Below are positions 32,027 through 40,400 of a stretch of 40,400 bases of DNA, piece by piece (position 1 is the first letter of the stretch; the number at the start of each line of letters is the position of its first letter). The DNA is from Chloromonas sp. AAM2. Lineage: Eukaryota > Chlorophyta > Chlorophyceae > Chlamydomonadales > Chlamydomonadaceae. Both the position numbers and the translations under genes were made by a program. The notes beneath the pieces are model-generated. The model was not told the origin of the DNA. It did not search any database and worked only from the letters and a program-made list of their open reading frames with translations. The stretch spans positions 26,860-67,259 of the forward strand of contig QAXH01006320.1 in the NCBI GenBank assembly GCA_004335635.1. Direction: 5' to 3'.

Positions 32027-32450
32027 GCTTATTCTGGGACAGGTTTCGTTGTGGCCTGTGAAGTCACTGTGTTGGAGTGCGGTGGATGGGAGTGGCAGGT
32101 TTCTCGTGGCCTGAAACTGGCACCTGGTGTGATGCTACCTGTCCTGAACCTTAACTCTGTGTCACATGGTCAGTTGGGGCCGGAGGCTGCATGTGGCTGC
32201 GAGGCACAGTCATCACTGTCGTATCGAGCAAGTGTCGTGTCGAGCATTGTCTGTTCATGGAAGTGTGAACAACTTAAGTGTGTTATGGAGAAGTCACCCA
32301 TTGCAACCAGCACTACGCATGGCGACCAGCACTTTCCTACAATGGAGGCACTTATAAATCACAGGGAACTGCTAGCTGGCAATGAGTCTCATGCTACGCG
32401 TGTGGGGGTGACGTATTTTGGAAATTGTCCCAGAACTGGCATCTTTTTGT
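32027..32450. mobile_element. Possible small non-autonomous element with TTCTGGGACA ends
   Basis: GTTTGCTTATTCTGGGACAG at the left and the inverted form of GATGCCAGTTCTGGGACAAT at the right resemble the termini of the 11893-13960 element. The interior (about 400 bp) has an open frame but no recognisable domain. I see no certain target duplication. Confidence 0.45.
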
Positions 32451-32576
32451 CGTGTTGCACGTACCACTGAAGGCGGTGCCAGTCCCTGAGCACATGGCCT
32501 ATCAAAGAAATTCCTAGTGGTATCAAAATATCTCTACACTGGCGCCAGAAAAGCACAGAACAACACATGCCTAATT

Positions 32577-32650
32577 CTCCATTCACCTCCCATGCCTTCC
32601 ACTGCAGCGCCCGTTCTACTCACCTCACCTCACCTGCATGCTGGTCTGGC
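32577..32650 (+). repeat. 74-bp dispersed repeat, copy A
   Basis: Matches 34399-34472 over 74 bp with a single T/C difference. It begins CTCCATTCACCTCCCATGCC and ends CTGCATGCTGGTCTGGC. This copy is 1.4 kb upstream of the monodehydroascorbate reductase gene. Confidence 0.95.
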
Positions 32651-39853
<7,203 letters not shown>

Positions 39854-40400
39854 TCAGCTCAACGGGAAACGGATGGGGGTGTTTGGAGGGTGCAAGGGGG
39901 AATACTGCATGAAGATCTATGTGGGATCAAACGCTTTTCTGTTTCCGCAAACGCAGCAAACGGTTTGTTGAAGAACCAACGATATATTCTCGCCTTCCTT
40001 TCCCGAAGATTCTATGCTGTTGCTGCTGAATTAAAGGGGCTGACGCACTAGAGGCGATCAATCAAAGCCACTGCACTGCTGCATTTGAGCCCTTTTTTGC
40101 TTGAAGCGCATGCGAACTCGTGGGGTTCAAAGTAGAATTGCATGAACTGGCTCGATGTGTTGTTTGTATTGCGGTGTGTCGCAATCCCCTATACTAGTAG
40201 GTTGGACGGGTTGGAGTCCCTCCCCTCTTGAGATTGATAGTACTGCTGAGAATTGTTTTGTGTGCAACCATGCACGCACACCGCTATGCCTCAGCGCGTG
40301 GCAATGCCACATGCTTACAATCAGTGGGGATTAGGGCTACTCACAGCCAGCATGACCGGGTTAGGCCCCCCAGCATGCACCAACCCCTTAGGCCGTTGAA
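39854..40400. other. 3' flank of monodehydroascorbate reductase; no further gene seen
   Basis: This should contain the 3' UTR. I find no TGTAA, so the poly(A) signal is a variant or lies beyond the edge. No exon is recognisable on either strand. Confidence 0.4.

Noticed and set aside
32021..32470. Plus-strand frame of 149 codons
   Set aside because: It spans a candidate non-autonomous repeat element and has no domain; not supported as a gene.

Overview
This window looks like nuclear DNA from a green alga, most probably a chlorophycean of the Chlamydomonas/Dunaliella/Haematococcus kind. The evidence is small exons split by GT-AG introns (plus two GC-AG introns), TGTAA polyadenylation signals, a chloroplast Rieske precursor that closely resembles the Chlamydomonas protein as I recall it, a plastid-type ATP/ADP translocase, and introns full of microsatellites and minisatellites. 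I cannot name the species.

Layout. (1) 372-5871, minus: about 13 exons of a conserved protein resembling the N-terminal half of ViaA-like VWA proteins, running off the left edge. (2) 6065-8434, plus: spliceosome factor SPF27/BCAS2 (5 exons, 303 aa), divergent from gene 1 across only 193 bp. (3) 9922-10674, plus: an ankyrin-repeat protein in one main exon. (4) 10.8-14.0 kb: transposon territory, with a 2.07-kb element with inverted repeats that contains a 641-bp hAT-type insertion with an 8-bp target duplication and a BED zinc-finger reading frame. (5) 14681-16348, plus: PETC, the Rieske protein of cytochrome b6f (6 exons, 208 aa). (6) 16.7-18.7 kb: remnants, including a fragment of a Polinton-type family-B DNA polymerase. 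(7) 18776-26602, minus: plastidic ATP/ADP translocase (13 exons, 817 aa). (8) 26903-30718, plus: ATP23 metallopeptidase (7 exons, the first coding only 7 nt), divergent from gene 7 across 300 bp. (9) 30.7-34.0 kb: repeat-rich spacer with one unassigned candidate exon. (10) 34057-39853, plus: monodehydroascorbate reductase (13 exons, 436 aa) with a possible peroxisomal C-terminus. For genes 2, 5, 7, 8 and 10 the exon sets given here join to lengths divisible by three with consistent phases.

The genes are mostly unrelated housekeeping functions: splicing, photosynthetic electron transport, plastid energy exchange, mitochondrial assembly and ascorbate recycling. They do not form a pathway cluster. 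The most unusual signal is structural. In four of the genes, short decayed copies of exon ends, often with the splice site, lie in the intron directly beside the parent exon (nine cases). They look like repeated local duplication across exon-intron boundaries. Two introns with perfect AG|GCAAGT donors, an exact 74-bp repeat pair and several small dispersed repeat families are also notable.
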